A stretch of 43,422 nt of DNA, from positions 1 through 43,422 of the forward strand of contig JADCCN010000016.1 in NCBI GenBank assembly GCA_020252645.1. Direction: 5' to 3'. The position numbers and the translations under genes are program-made. This document shows, one piece after another, positions 21,847-29,990 of the stretch. How positions within the stretch are numbered: the stretch's first letter is position 1; every line of letters begins with the position of its first letter. Under the pieces are notes generated by a model. It did not search any database and had not been told where the DNA came from. It worked only from the letters and a program-made list of their open reading frames with translations. Source of the stretch: Methylobacterium sp. GTDB lineage: Bacteria > Pseudomonadota > Alphaproteobacteria > Rhizobiales > Beijerinckiaceae.

Positions 21847-22902
21847 ATGACCCTGATTGGCTATCTGACGCGGACCCACTTCGCCGAGGCCGCGATCGAG
21901 GATGCCCTGCCGGAAGAGACCGGCGCCTTCTCGAGCGCCCTGTTGCTGACCGATGACGAACCCGGTGGCGAGGCCGCCCTCAACCGGGTGCGAGAGGTGC
22001 TTGGCCGCATCGTGCTCACGGTCCGGCATGTGGCGGCCGGCGCACCCTCCAGCCGGGAAACGCGCACGGCACTTTCGCACCTCAAAGAAATCGGCACTGG
22101 CACGCTCGTGGCGGTGGGGGGGGCAAAGGCCATCGGTCAGGCGCGGCTGGTCGCGGCCGAGGCCTGCCGGCAAGGCGGGCGCCTCACGGTGATCGCGGTG
22201 CCGGTCGGCGTGTTCGATCTGGGTCTTGGCCGCCATGTCCGCCCGCGCGATGGCCGTCCCGCCATCTGCCCCCGGCCGGACCGGGTGATCGTCGATCCCA
22301 CGGTGCTCGAGCATGCGCCGGTCCGCCGGATCGCCGCCTCGGCCATGGAGATCATGGTTCATGCGATCGAGGCCTATGCCAGCCCGAGCTACAACCCTCC
22401 GGCCGATGGGCTGGCGCTGGAGGCGGTGCGGCGCCTGACGCGCTGGCTGCCCGTCGTGCTGGGCGCACCGGGCCATCGCGAGGCTCTGCGCGAGGTGATG
22501 GCCGCAGCCATGACCGCCGGGCTTGCTCTGGAGAAGGCCGTGGGCGGTGTGGATGCGCTGGCCCTGCCGATCGAGCCGGAACTCGGCGCGGACTTCCTGC
22601 CCGGCGATCTCCATGCGCCGCTGCTGGCGGCGGTGGCCGATTTCAACGCGCAGGCCGTGGGGGATCGCTATGCCGCGCTCGCCACGACACTGGCGAGCCG
22701 CGAGGGGAAAGCCTCGCTCAGCATCGAAATCGGTGCGTTTGCGCGCGGGCTCGGCCTTCCCACCAGCCTGCGCGAGATCGGTGTCGATCGCGGCCGCCTC
22801 GACCGCTTCGCCGAGATGGCCGCGAATGATCCGGCCGCCCTTGCCAACCCGCGTCGCCTCACACCCGGCGATTGCCGGCGGATTCTCGAGGCTGCCTGGT
22901 AA
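21847..22902 (+). CDS. Iron-containing alcohol dehydrogenase / maleylacetate reductase-like protein
   Basis: This 351-residue protein has the two-domain fold of group III (iron) alcohol dehydrogenases, which include maleylacetate reductase. The cofactor loop is VAVGGAKAIGQARL, and the helical domain contains EIMVHAIEAYASPSYNP. The metal site looks altered. The usual Asp of DxxxH is Glu168 (before His172). The first downstream metal His position is occupied by the region GGVDALALP, and the LPH motif reads LPGDLHAP, keeping only His256. It may use another metal, or have lost redox activity. It follows the binding-protein terminator and precedes an AraC regulator. Confidence 0.72.
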   Translation: MTLIGYLTRTHFAEAAIEDALPEETGAFSSALLLTDDEPGGEAALNRVREVLGRIVLTVRHVAAGAPSSRETRTALSHLKEIGTGTLVAVGGAKAIGQARLVAAEACRQGGRLTVIAVPVGVFDLGLGRHVRPRDGRPAICPRPDRVIVDPTVLEHAPVRRIAASAMEIMVHAIEAYASPSYNPPADGLALEAVRRLTRWLPVVLGAPGHREALREVMAAAMTAGLALEKAVGGVDALALPIEPELGADFLPGDLHAPLLAAVADFNAQAVGDRYAALATTLASREGKASLSIEIGAFARGLGLPTSLREIGVDRGRLDRFAEMAANDPAALANPRRLTPGDCRRILEAAW

Positions 22903-22998
22903 GACTTCGACATCTTTCTTCGGAATGTTCGGTTGCCAGTTTGCCGGCGCCTTGTACATTCAACTCGAATCGCGGAAAAAAACTGCGGGAGGAAACGG

Positions 22999-23835
22999 AT
23001 GAGCGTTGCTCACGCTGTCGCTCATGGTGCGTTCGGGCGGGCTTGCCTCTATGAACTGGACCGCCCCATGGTGCCGCATGCCCATCGGGAAGGGCATCTG
23101 ATCTTCCACGTCCGCGGGCCGGCCGCGAAGGTCGTGATCGACGGGCAGGCCTATCCGCTGAACCCGATGGAAGCCACGGCGATCAGCCCCTGGCAGCCGC
23201 ATTACTTCCTGCCGGTCGATCGCCGCGCCCCCACGCTCACGCTGGTGCTCTACATCCGTCCCGGCTGGTTCGTGGAGGCGAGCGGGCAGGCATCCGAGAT
23301 CCTGCGCTTCGGCCGTCCCGTCGTGAGCATGGACGACCAGATCGGCCGGCTGGTCACCGAAACGGCGCGGCTTCTGGCTTCCCATCGCGGGGAGGATGGC
23401 AGTTTCGAGGATCGCCTCGGCGCGCTCACGCAGGCCGCCTTCGACCAGACCTGGCAATGGCAGGCCGGCGGGCGGGCGGGGGACCGGGCGCGCTTCGGCT
23501 TCCGCGATTTCCGCATCCGCCGGGCCATCCATCTGCTGGGCGAAACTCTGGGCGAGCCGATCGACCTTGGCACGATCTCGCGCGCGGCGGGCTTGTCTCG
23601 CCCGCATTTCTTCAAGCTCTTCCGCGAGCAGATGGGCCTGCCGCCGACCCTCTATCTCAACGCCCTGCGCATGGAACGCGCGATCGAGCGGCTGGCGCGC
23701 GGCGAGGAGACCGTGTCGGAAATCGGCCTCGATCTCGGCTTTGCGACGCCCGCGAGCTTTTCGCGTTTCTTCATCGCGAATGGCGTGGTGCCGCCCAGCG
23801 CCTACCGGCGCAGCGTCCTCGGGGCCGTCCATTGA
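22999..23835 (+). CDS. AraC-family transcriptional regulator
   Basis: This 278-residue regulator has an N-terminal cupin-like ligand-binding domain (VPHAHREGHLIFHVRG, SPWQPHYFLPVDRR) and a C-terminal AraC DNA-binding domain (about 175-275). That domain includes DLGTISRAAGLSRPHFFKLFREQMG and VSEIGLDLGFATPASFSRFF. GGGAGGAAAC precedes the ATG at 22999. It lies inside the catabolic block, between the iron-dehydrogenase gene and the permease genes, and is the best candidate for its inducer-responsive activator. No operator can be assigned with confidence. Confidence 0.88.
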   Translation: MSVAHAVAHGAFGRACLYELDRPMVPHAHREGHLIFHVRGPAAKVVIDGQAYPLNPMEATAISPWQPHYFLPVDRRAPTLTLVLYIRPGWFVEASGQASEILRFGRPVVSMDDQIGRLVTETARLLASHRGEDGSFEDRLGALTQAAFDQTWQWQAGGRAGDRARFGFRDFRIRRAIHLLGETLGEPIDLGTISRAAGLSRPHFFKLFREQMGLPPTLYLNALRMERAIERLARGEETVSEIGLDLGFATPASFSRFFIANGVVPPSAYRRSVLGAVH

Positions 23836-24003
23836 GGTTCAAGCGGCGCGTTCCGAAAGATGAGACGTTCGGGAAAGCGCTCCACGGGGCTGTTATTCTA
23901 AGCTTCGCAGGCAAGGGTGGCGAAGGGGCGCCATCCGGGTCCGGTCTGGCGCCGCAACAAGGCGAGGCCGGCCCCAGGACAGGATCTTCCGCGAGCCGCC
24001 GCG

Positions 24004-25020
24004 ATGGATGACATCATCAAGCGCAATCCGATCCGGAGCCTGATCATCGCGATCCTCATCGTGATCTTCCTCTGGCTTGTCTTCGCGCCCTGGCCGCCGG
24101 AACTGGTGGCGAAATGGGGGCGCAAGCAGATCTTCCTCAATGCCTTGCTCGGCGGCATCACGCTGGGGGCGCTCTATTTCCTGGTGGCCGCGGGTTTCAC
24201 GCTGATCTTCGGGTTGATGCGCGTGGTGAACCTCGCGCATGGCTCGCTGTTCCTGCTCGGCGGCTATCTCGGCTACGAGATCTCGATCGCGACCGGCTCC
24301 TGGTTCCTGACCTTCCCCATCGTGTTCATCGTCGTGGGCCTGCTGGGCCTGCTGATGCAGCGCTTCATCTTCTCGAAGATGGAGGGCGAGGAGCTGCGCC
24401 AGACCCTCGTGAGCATCGGCATTTCCATCGTTCTGGCCGATCTGATGCTCTGGTTCTGGGGCGGGCAATCCTATTCGATCCTGGCGCCGGCCTTCCTGCA
24501 GGGGCCGATGGAATTGCCGATCATCAACTCCATCAATGCCAATACGGGTGCCACGAACTGGCTGCGCTACCCGGCGGTGCGCATCTGGATCCTGATCGCC
24601 GCGATCGTGATCGGAATCGCGATGTGGCTGGTGCTGAACCGAACCGCCCTCGGCATGCTGATCCGCGCGGGCGTGGATGATCGCGAGATGCTCGCGGCCT
24701 CCGGCGTGCGCATCCAGCTCGTCTTCCTGGTGGTTTTCGGCTTCGGTGCGGGCCTTGCCGGTATGGCCGGCATCATCGGCGGCACCTTCCAGTCGCTCTC
24801 GCCGGGCGAGGATACGCGCTTCCTGCTTGCGAGCCTCGTGGTGGTGATCGTCGGCGGCATGGGCTCCATCGTGGGAGCGGCCATCGGCGCGATTATCATC
24901 GGCGTGACCGAGCAGATGGGCTTTGTCTATGCGCCGACCTATTCCGTGGTCTTCACCTTCCTGATCATGGCGGCGGTGCTGGCCTTCCGCCCGCAGGGCC
25001 TTCTCGGTTCGAGGCGCTGA
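24004..25020 (+). CDS. ABC transporter permease, LivH type
   Basis: This inner-membrane permease has 338 residues. It starts with a membrane anchor (SLIIAILIVIFLWLVF) and continues with the LivH core: LGGITLGALYFLVAAGFTLIFGLMRVVNLAHGSL, AGLAGMAGIIGGTF and VVVIVGGMGSIVGA. It is longer than E. coli LivH because of about 45 extra N-terminal residues that include a further membrane helix. The ATG at 24004 (MDDIIKRNP) is used because no LivH similarity lies upstream. A 168-base gap separates it from the AraC gene. livM follows after 3 bases. Confidence 0.9.
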   Translation: MDDIIKRNPIRSLIIAILIVIFLWLVFAPWPPELVAKWGRKQIFLNALLGGITLGALYFLVAAGFTLIFGLMRVVNLAHGSLFLLGGYLGYEISIATGSWFLTFPIVFIVVGLLGLLMQRFIFSKMEGEELRQTLVSIGISIVLADLMLWFWGGQSYSILAPAFLQGPMELPIINSINANTGATNWLRYPAVRIWILIAAIVIGIAMWLVLNRTALGMLIRAGVDDREMLAASGVRIQLVFLVVFGFGAGLAGMAGIIGGTFQSLSPGEDTRFLLASLVVVIVGGMGSIVGAAIGAIIIGVTEQMGFVYAPTYSVVFTFLIMAAVLAFRPQGLLGSRR

Positions 25021-25023
25021 TCC

Positions 25024-26085
25024 ATGGCCGTGACCGAACATGCTCCCCGCTTCGTGAACCGTGCCGACCAGAAATTCTGGTTCGAGCGCATTCCCGCACC
25101 CTGGTGGGCGCTGGCGGTTGTGCTCCTGTTCCTGCCGGTGGTCGCGAATAGTTTCTGGCTTTTCCAGGTGATGGGCTGGACCTTCATCCTCGGGATGATC
25201 GGGCTCAGCCTCATGTTCCTCGCCGGCTATGGCGGCATGGTGAGCCTGCTGCAGATGACCATTGCCGGGGTGGCCGGCTACATGGTCGCGATCCTCGGCT
25301 CCTCCGGCACGGTCACGGTCAGCCTCGGGCTGGCATGGTGGATCGTGATCCCCGCCGCCTTCCTGATCGCGGCCCTGTTCGCCACGGTGGCCGGCGCGCT
25401 CGCCGTGCGCACGGAGGGCATCTACACCATCATGATCACGCTGGCGATCGCGTCGGCCTTCTTCTATTTCACGCGGCAGAACTACACGATCTTCAACGGC
25501 TATTCCGGCTTCAACCTCGTGCTGCCGCCGCAGCTTTTCGGGGTGAACTGGCGCGATCCGGTGCCATTTTACTACCTCAGCCTGGCGCTGGCCGCGCTCT
25601 CCTATGGCGCGGTGGTCTATATCTCGCGTTCGCCCTTCGGGCTGGCCTTGCAGGGCGTGCGCGACAATCCCCGCCGCATGGCGGCACTCGGCTTCAATGT
25701 CACGGCGCATCGCGTCGCGGCCTATGCTCTGGCGAGCGTGTTCGCCTCGGCCGGCGGCATCCTGCTCGTCTGGCAGAATGCGCAGATCGCGCCCGGCACC
25801 ATCGGCATTTCGGCCGCGATCGACGTGCTGGTGGTGGCGGTGGTCGGCGGCATGCGGCGCCCGCTGGGGCCGTTCATCGGCGCCTTCATCTATGTGCTGC
25901 TGCAGGTCTTCTCGCCGGATATTCTCGGGTTTTTCGGCTTCTCGGCCGAGCGTTTCAAGCTGATCATCGGCCTTGGCTTCCTTGCCGTGGTCCTGTTCTC
26001 GCCCGATGGCGTGCTGGGCCTGTGGGATCGCTGGCGCGCGCGCCGGCAGCGGCGCGAGGCCGATGGCGCGGGAGGTGCGGCATGA
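25024..26085 (+). CDS. ABC transporter permease, LivM type
   Basis: This second channel subunit of the Liv-type importer has 353 residues. It shows many hydrophobic segments and the family blocks GYGGMVSLLQMTIAGVAGY, LAVRTEGIYTIMITLA, LQGVRDNPRRMAALGFN and VVAVVGGMRRPLGPFIGA. The C-terminus is basic (RWRARRQRREADG), probably cytoplasmic. The stop overlaps the first ATPase gene (ATGA). Confidence 0.9.
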   Translation: MAVTEHAPRFVNRADQKFWFERIPAPWWALAVVLLFLPVVANSFWLFQVMGWTFILGMIGLSLMFLAGYGGMVSLLQMTIAGVAGYMVAILGSSGTVTVSLGLAWWIVIPAAFLIAALFATVAGALAVRTEGIYTIMITLAIASAFFYFTRQNYTIFNGYSGFNLVLPPQLFGVNWRDPVPFYYLSLALAALSYGAVVYISRSPFGLALQGVRDNPRRMAALGFNVTAHRVAAYALASVFASAGGILLVWQNAQIAPGTIGISAAIDVLVVAVVGGMRRPLGPFIGAFIYVLLQVFSPDILGFFGFSAERFKLIIGLGFLAVVLFSPDGVLGLWDRWRARRQRREADGAGGAA

Positions 26086-26885
26086 ACGCGCCGGTGAACC
26101 CGCCGCGCCCCGTTTCGCTGGGGCAGACCAATGTCAGCGCCGGCAACGCGCTGGAACTGCGCGGCATCTCGAAGATGTTCGGCGCGCTGGCCGCGATTTC
26201 CGATGTGACGCTCTCCGTGCGCCCTGGCGAGAGGCGCGCGGTTCTCGGCTCGAACGGCGCCGGCAAGACCACGCTCTTCAACTGCATCACCGGCGATTTC
26301 CTGCCGACGACCGGGCTGATCCGCTTCTTCGGCGAGGATGTGACGGTTTTCCCCCCGCATGAGCGCATCCGGCGCGGATTGCGGCGCACCTACCAGATTT
26401 CTTCGCTCTTCACCGGTCTCTCGGTGATCGACAACGTCTATCTCGCCTGCCGGGGAGTTTCGCGGAACCGCTTCTCGCTGATCCGCCCGCGCCGGGATGA
26501 TGCCCTCGTGCATGCGGCGGAAACGCTGGTGGAGGCGGTGCATCTTTCGGCCGAGAAGAACCGGCTCGTGGGCGAACTGGCCTATGGCCAGCAGCGCCAG
26601 CTCGAGATCGCCCTCGCGCTGTCGGGCGCGCCGCGCTTCGTCCTGTTCGATGAGCCGGCGGCGGGCTTGTCCCCGGCCGAGCGTCGCGACCTCGTCTCGA
26701 TCCTTACGACCCTGCCGAGCCATATCGGCTACATCATCATCGAGCATGACATGGATGTGGCCCTGCGTGTCGTCGAGAGCGTGACGATGATGCATAATGG
26801 CCGCATCTTCAAGGAAGGCCGCCCGGAGGAGATCGAGGACGATCCCGAGGTGCAGGAACTTTATCTGGGAGGCGGCCATGAGTGA
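26082..26885 (+). CDS. ABC transporter ATP-binding protein, LivG type
   Basis: This is one of two nucleotide-binding subunits of the importer, 267 residues. It has Walker [10 protein letters not shown] (near 56), the Q-loop region [10 protein letters not shown], the signature [12 protein letters not shown] (near 166) and Walker [14 protein letters not shown] (near 185). The signature is the LivG-like variant with YGQQ. It overlaps the upstream permease by 4 bases and the next ATPase by 8 bases, so translation is coupled along the transporter genes. Confidence 0.92.
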   Translation: MNAPVNPPRPVSLGQTNVSAGNALELRGISKMFGALAAISDVTLSVRPGERRAVLGSNGAGKTTLFNCITGDFLPTTGLIRFFGEDVTVFPPHERIRRGLRRTYQISSLFTGLSVIDNVYLACRGVSRNRFSLIRPRRDDALVHAAETLVEAVHLSAEKNRLVGELAYGQQRQLEIALALSGAPRFVLFDEPAAGLSPAERRDLVSILTTLPSHIGYIIIEHDMDVALRVVESVTMMHNGRIFKEGRPEEIEDDPEVQELYLGGGHE

Positions 26886-29103
26886 GCGCGGCTCGCGCGG
26901 TGCTGGCGCGCCCGTCCTCCAGTTGCAGGGCGTGAACGTGTTCTACGGCCGCTCGCATGCCGTGCAGGGCGTGGATCTCGCGCTGCATTCCGGCGTGGTC
27001 TCGGTGGTCGGCCGCAACGGCATGGGGAAGACCACGATGTGCAAGGCCATCATGGGCCTTGTGCCGGTCTCTTCCGGCTCCATCCGCTTCATGGGCGAGG
27101 AACTGGTGGGCCGCAAGCCGGCCGAGATCGCGCGGATGGGCATCGGCTATGTGCCGCAGGGGCGGCGGCTCTGGCGCTCGCTGACGGTCGACGAACATCT
27201 CCGCCTGATGTCGCGCGGGAAGGGCGCCTGGACGCCCGAGCGCATCTATGACGTTTTCCCGCGCCTTGCCGAACGGCGGCGGAACGGCGGCGGCCAGCTT
27301 TCGGGCGGCGAGCAGCAGATGCTGGCGATCAGCCGCGCGCTGCTGATGAACCCGCGCCTGCTCATCATGGACGAGCCGACCGAGGGCCTCGCCCCGGTGA
27401 TCGTGGCGCATGTCGAGGAAACGCTGGTGCGTCTTGCGGCGGAGGGCGATGTCTCGATCCTGGTGATCGAGCAGAATATCGGCGTCGCGACTGAGATGTC
27501 CGACACCATCGCCATCATGGTCAACGGGCGCATCCACCGGGTGATCGCCTCCTCGGTGATCGCTGCGGATCGCGATCTCCAGCAGCGGCTGCTCGGTGTC
27601 GGTCGCCACAGCGGGGACGAAACGGACACGCCGGCGGGCGGGCAGCCGGCCGGCGAGGCGCGCTCCGTGCCGGCCGCGCCGCAAGGGCCGATCCGCGTCT
27701 ACATCGCCAACCCGACCCCGCCCACGCGCTGGTCGCAGGATGTTCCGGCGGCGCGGATCGAGGCGCAGGCGCGCACGATCTCGCGGCCGATTCTCGCCAC
27801 CATCGATGGCCGGCGCGTGGGCGATGTCTCGCCGCTCGCGGCGCGTGCGCCGCAGGAGCCGCATGTCATCATCGCCGGCACGCTCGACACCAAGGGCGAG
27901 GAGCTGCGCTACCTGCGCGACATCATCAAGGCCGCGGGGCTGCGCACGCGGCTCGTGGATCTCTCCACCAATGGCCGCAACCAGGGGGCCGATGTCTCGG
28001 CGCAGGAGGTTGCGCTGGCGCTTCCCACGGGTTCGGCGGGCATCGCCTCGGGGGATCGCGGCAAGGCCGTCGCCGCCATGACAGACGCTTTCCGCGCCTG
28101 GATGGCGCGTCAGCAGGGCGTGATCGGCATCATCTCGGCGGGCGGCTCCGGCGGCACGGCGATCGCCACCGCCGGCATGCAGACCCTGCCGGTGGGCGTG
28201 CCCAAGCTGATGGTCTCGACCATGGCATCCGGCAATGTCGCGGCCTATATCGGCCCGACCGACATCACCATGATGCCTTCGGTGACCGATGTTCAGGGGT
28301 TGAACCGTGTCTCGCGCGCGGTGCTCGGCAATGCGGCGCAGGCCATGGCGGCGATGGCACGGGCCTTCCACGAGCAGCAGCACGGCCCCGCGATACGCCG
28401 CGCGGCTCCGGAGAAGCCCCTCGTCGGCCTCACGATGTTCGGCGTCACCACCCCTTGCGTGCAGCAGGTGACGCGCCTCCTTGAAAAGGATTGGGAGCCG
28501 CTGGTGTTCCATGCGACCGGCGTTGGCGGCCGCTCGATGGAAAAGCTCATCGATTCCGGGCTCGTGCCGGGTGTGATCGATGTCTCCACCACCGAAATCT
28601 GCGACATGATGATGGGCGGCATGCTGCCCGCCACCGAGGATCGCTTCGGCGCGATCATCCGCACGAAAATCCCCTATGTCGGCTCGGTCGGCGCGCTCGA
28701 CATGGTGAATTTCGCAGCGCCCGAAACCGTGCCCGCGCATTATCGCCAGCGGCTCTTCTATCCCCATAATCCACAGATCACGCTGATGCGGACCACCGCA
28801 GACGAGAACCGCCGCATGGGCCGCTGGATCGGCGAGCGCCTGAACCAGATGGAAGGCCAGGTGCGCTTCCTCCTCCCCGAGGGCGGCGTTTCCGCGCTCG
28901 ATGCGCCGGGCCAGCCGTTCTGGGATCCGGCGGCCGACGCCGCGCTCTTCGATGCGCTCGCCGAAACGGTGCGCGTTACCGCCACGCGGCAGCTCATCCG
29001 CCTTCCGCTTCACATCAACGACCCCGCCTTCGCGGCGGCCCTCGCGCAGCATTTCCGCGCGCTGCATCAGGGCCGCTTCAAGGGCGCGACCGGCAGGACC
29101 TGA
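26878..29103 (+). CDS. LivF-type ABC ATPase fused to a Tm-1-like (UPF0261) domain
   Basis: This is a 741-residue two-domain protein. Residues 1 to about 241 form a complete LivF-type ATPase: Walker [10 protein letters not shown] (45-53), signature LSGGEQQ (141-147), Walker B LLIMDEP (about 161-167). A linker of about 85 residues, rich in Ala, Pro and Arg, follows. From about 327 the protein is a Tm-1-like/UPF0261 domain, with [69 protein letters not shown] and [15 protein letters not shown]. Tm-1 domains bind ATP and are of unknown bacterial function; their usual neighbour, a TIM-barrel protein, follows after 3 bases. There is no stop or frameshift between domains, so it appears to be a true fusion linking import to that unknown step. 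Confidence 0.9.
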   Translation: MSERGSRGAGAPVLQLQGVNVFYGRSHAVQGVDLALHSGVVSVVGRNGMGKTTMCKAIMGLVPVSSGSIRFMGEELVGRKPAEIARMGIGYVPQGRRLWRSLTVDEHLRLMSRGKGAWTPERIYDVFPRLAERRRNGGGQLSGGEQQMLAISRALLMNPRLLIMDEPTEGLAPVIVAHVEETLVRLAAEGDVSILVIEQNIGVATEMSDTIAIMVNGRIHRVIASSVIAADRDLQQRLLGVGRHSGDETDTPAGGQPAGEARSVPAAPQGPIRVYIANPTPPTRWSQDVPAARIEAQARTISRPILATIDGRRVGDVSPLAARAPQEPHVIIAGTLDTKGEELRYLRDIIKAAGLRTRLVDLSTNGRNQGADVSAQEVALALPTGSAGIASGDRGKAVAAMTDAFRAWMARQQGVIGIISAGGSGGTAIATAGMQTLPVGVPKLMVSTMASGNVAAYIGPTDITMMPSVTDVQGLNRVSRAVLGNAAQAMAAMARAFHEQQHGPAIRRAAPEKPLVGLTMFGVTTPCVQQVTRLLEKDWEPLVFHATGVGGRSMEKLIDSGLVPGVIDVSTTEICDMMMGGMLPATEDRFGAIIRTKIPYVGSVGALDMVNFAAPETVPAHYRQRLFYPHNPQITLMRTTADENRRMGRWIGERLNQMEGQVRFLLPEGGVSALDAPGQPFWDPAADAALFDALAETVRVTATRQLIRLPLHINDPAFAAALAQHFRALHQGRFKGATGRT

Positions 29104-29106
29104 GAC

Positions 29107-29961
29107 ATGCCTCGCTTTGCCCGAACCGAACTGCTCGCCCGCTACCGCGCGATGATCGCGCGCGGCGAGCCGATCATCGGCGGCGGGGCCGGCACGGGCC
29201 TTTCCGCGAAATGCGAGGAAGCCGGCGGGATCGATCTCATCGTCATCTATAATTCCGGGCGTTTCCGCATGGCCGGGCGCGGCTCGCTCTCGGGCCTGAT
29301 GCCCTATGGCGATGCCAATGCCATCGTGATGGACATGGCGAGGGAGGTGCTGCCGGTGGTGCAGAACACCCCGGTCATTGCCGGCGTCTGCGGCACGGAC
29401 CCCTTCCGCGACATGGATGTTTTCCTCGACGAGGTGCAGCGCATCGGCTTCTCGGGCGTGCAGAATTTCCCGACTGTCGGGCTGATTGACGGTGTGTTCC
29501 GGCAGAATCTCGAGGAAACCGGCATGGGCTTCGGCCTCGAGGTGGAGATGATCCGGCTCGCCTCGCGGAAGGGCCTTCTCACCACGCCTTACGTTTTCTC
29601 CGAGGCCGATGCCGCGGCCATGGCGAAGGCGGGCGCGGATATCATCGTCTGCCATCTCGGGCTCACGACCGGCGGCTCGATTGGCGCGGAAACGGCGCTG
29701 ACACTCAAGGATTGCCCCGCCATCGTCGATGCCTGGGCGGCGGCGGCTCTCGCGGTCAAACCGGATGCCATCATTCTGGCGCATGGCGGGCCGGTGGCCG
29801 AGCCGGAGGATGCCGATTTCATCATGAAGAAGACCCGCCATTGCCACGGCTTCTACGGCGCCTCCTCGATGGAGCGCCTGCCGGTGGAAGTGGCGATCCG
29901 CGAACAGACCAGGGCTTTCAAGTCAATCAGCCGCGCGGGCGGCACGCCGCAAACGGCGTAA
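29107..29961 (+). CDS. TIM-barrel protein of the 'phosphoenolpyruvate hydrolase' family
   Basis: This 284-residue protein belongs to the TIM-barrel family (PF09370) often named phosphoenolpyruvate hydrolase or signal-transduction TIM barrel. It resembles aldolases of the isocitrate-lyase/PEP-mutase superfamily in style. Conserved-looking blocks are [48 protein letters not shown] and [10 protein letters not shown]. In many genomes it is the partner of UPF0261 genes, either adjacent or fused, and that pairing is kept here. The catalysed reaction is not established, so the family name should not be read as function. Confidence 0.82.
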   Translation: MPRFARTELLARYRAMIARGEPIIGGGAGTGLSAKCEEAGGIDLIVIYNSGRFRMAGRGSLSGLMPYGDANAIVMDMAREVLPVVQNTPVIAGVCGTDPFRDMDVFLDEVQRIGFSGVQNFPTVGLIDGVFRQNLEETGMGFGLEVEMIRLASRKGLLTTPYVFSEADAAAMAKAGADIIVCHLGLTTGGSIGAETALTLKDCPAIVDAWAAAALAVKPDAIILAHGGPVAEPEDADFIMKKTRHCHGFYGASSMERLPVEVAIREQTRAFKSISRAGGTPQTA

Positions 29962-29990
29962 ACCGGGCAGGCCGAGGGGAGAAACGTGAC

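Noticed and set aside
23851-23875. Imperfect inverted repeat TTCCGAA / TTCGGGAA before the permease genes as an AraC operator
   Set aside because: It is short, has an extra base in one arm, and AraC-type sites are usually direct repeats; no second copy was found.
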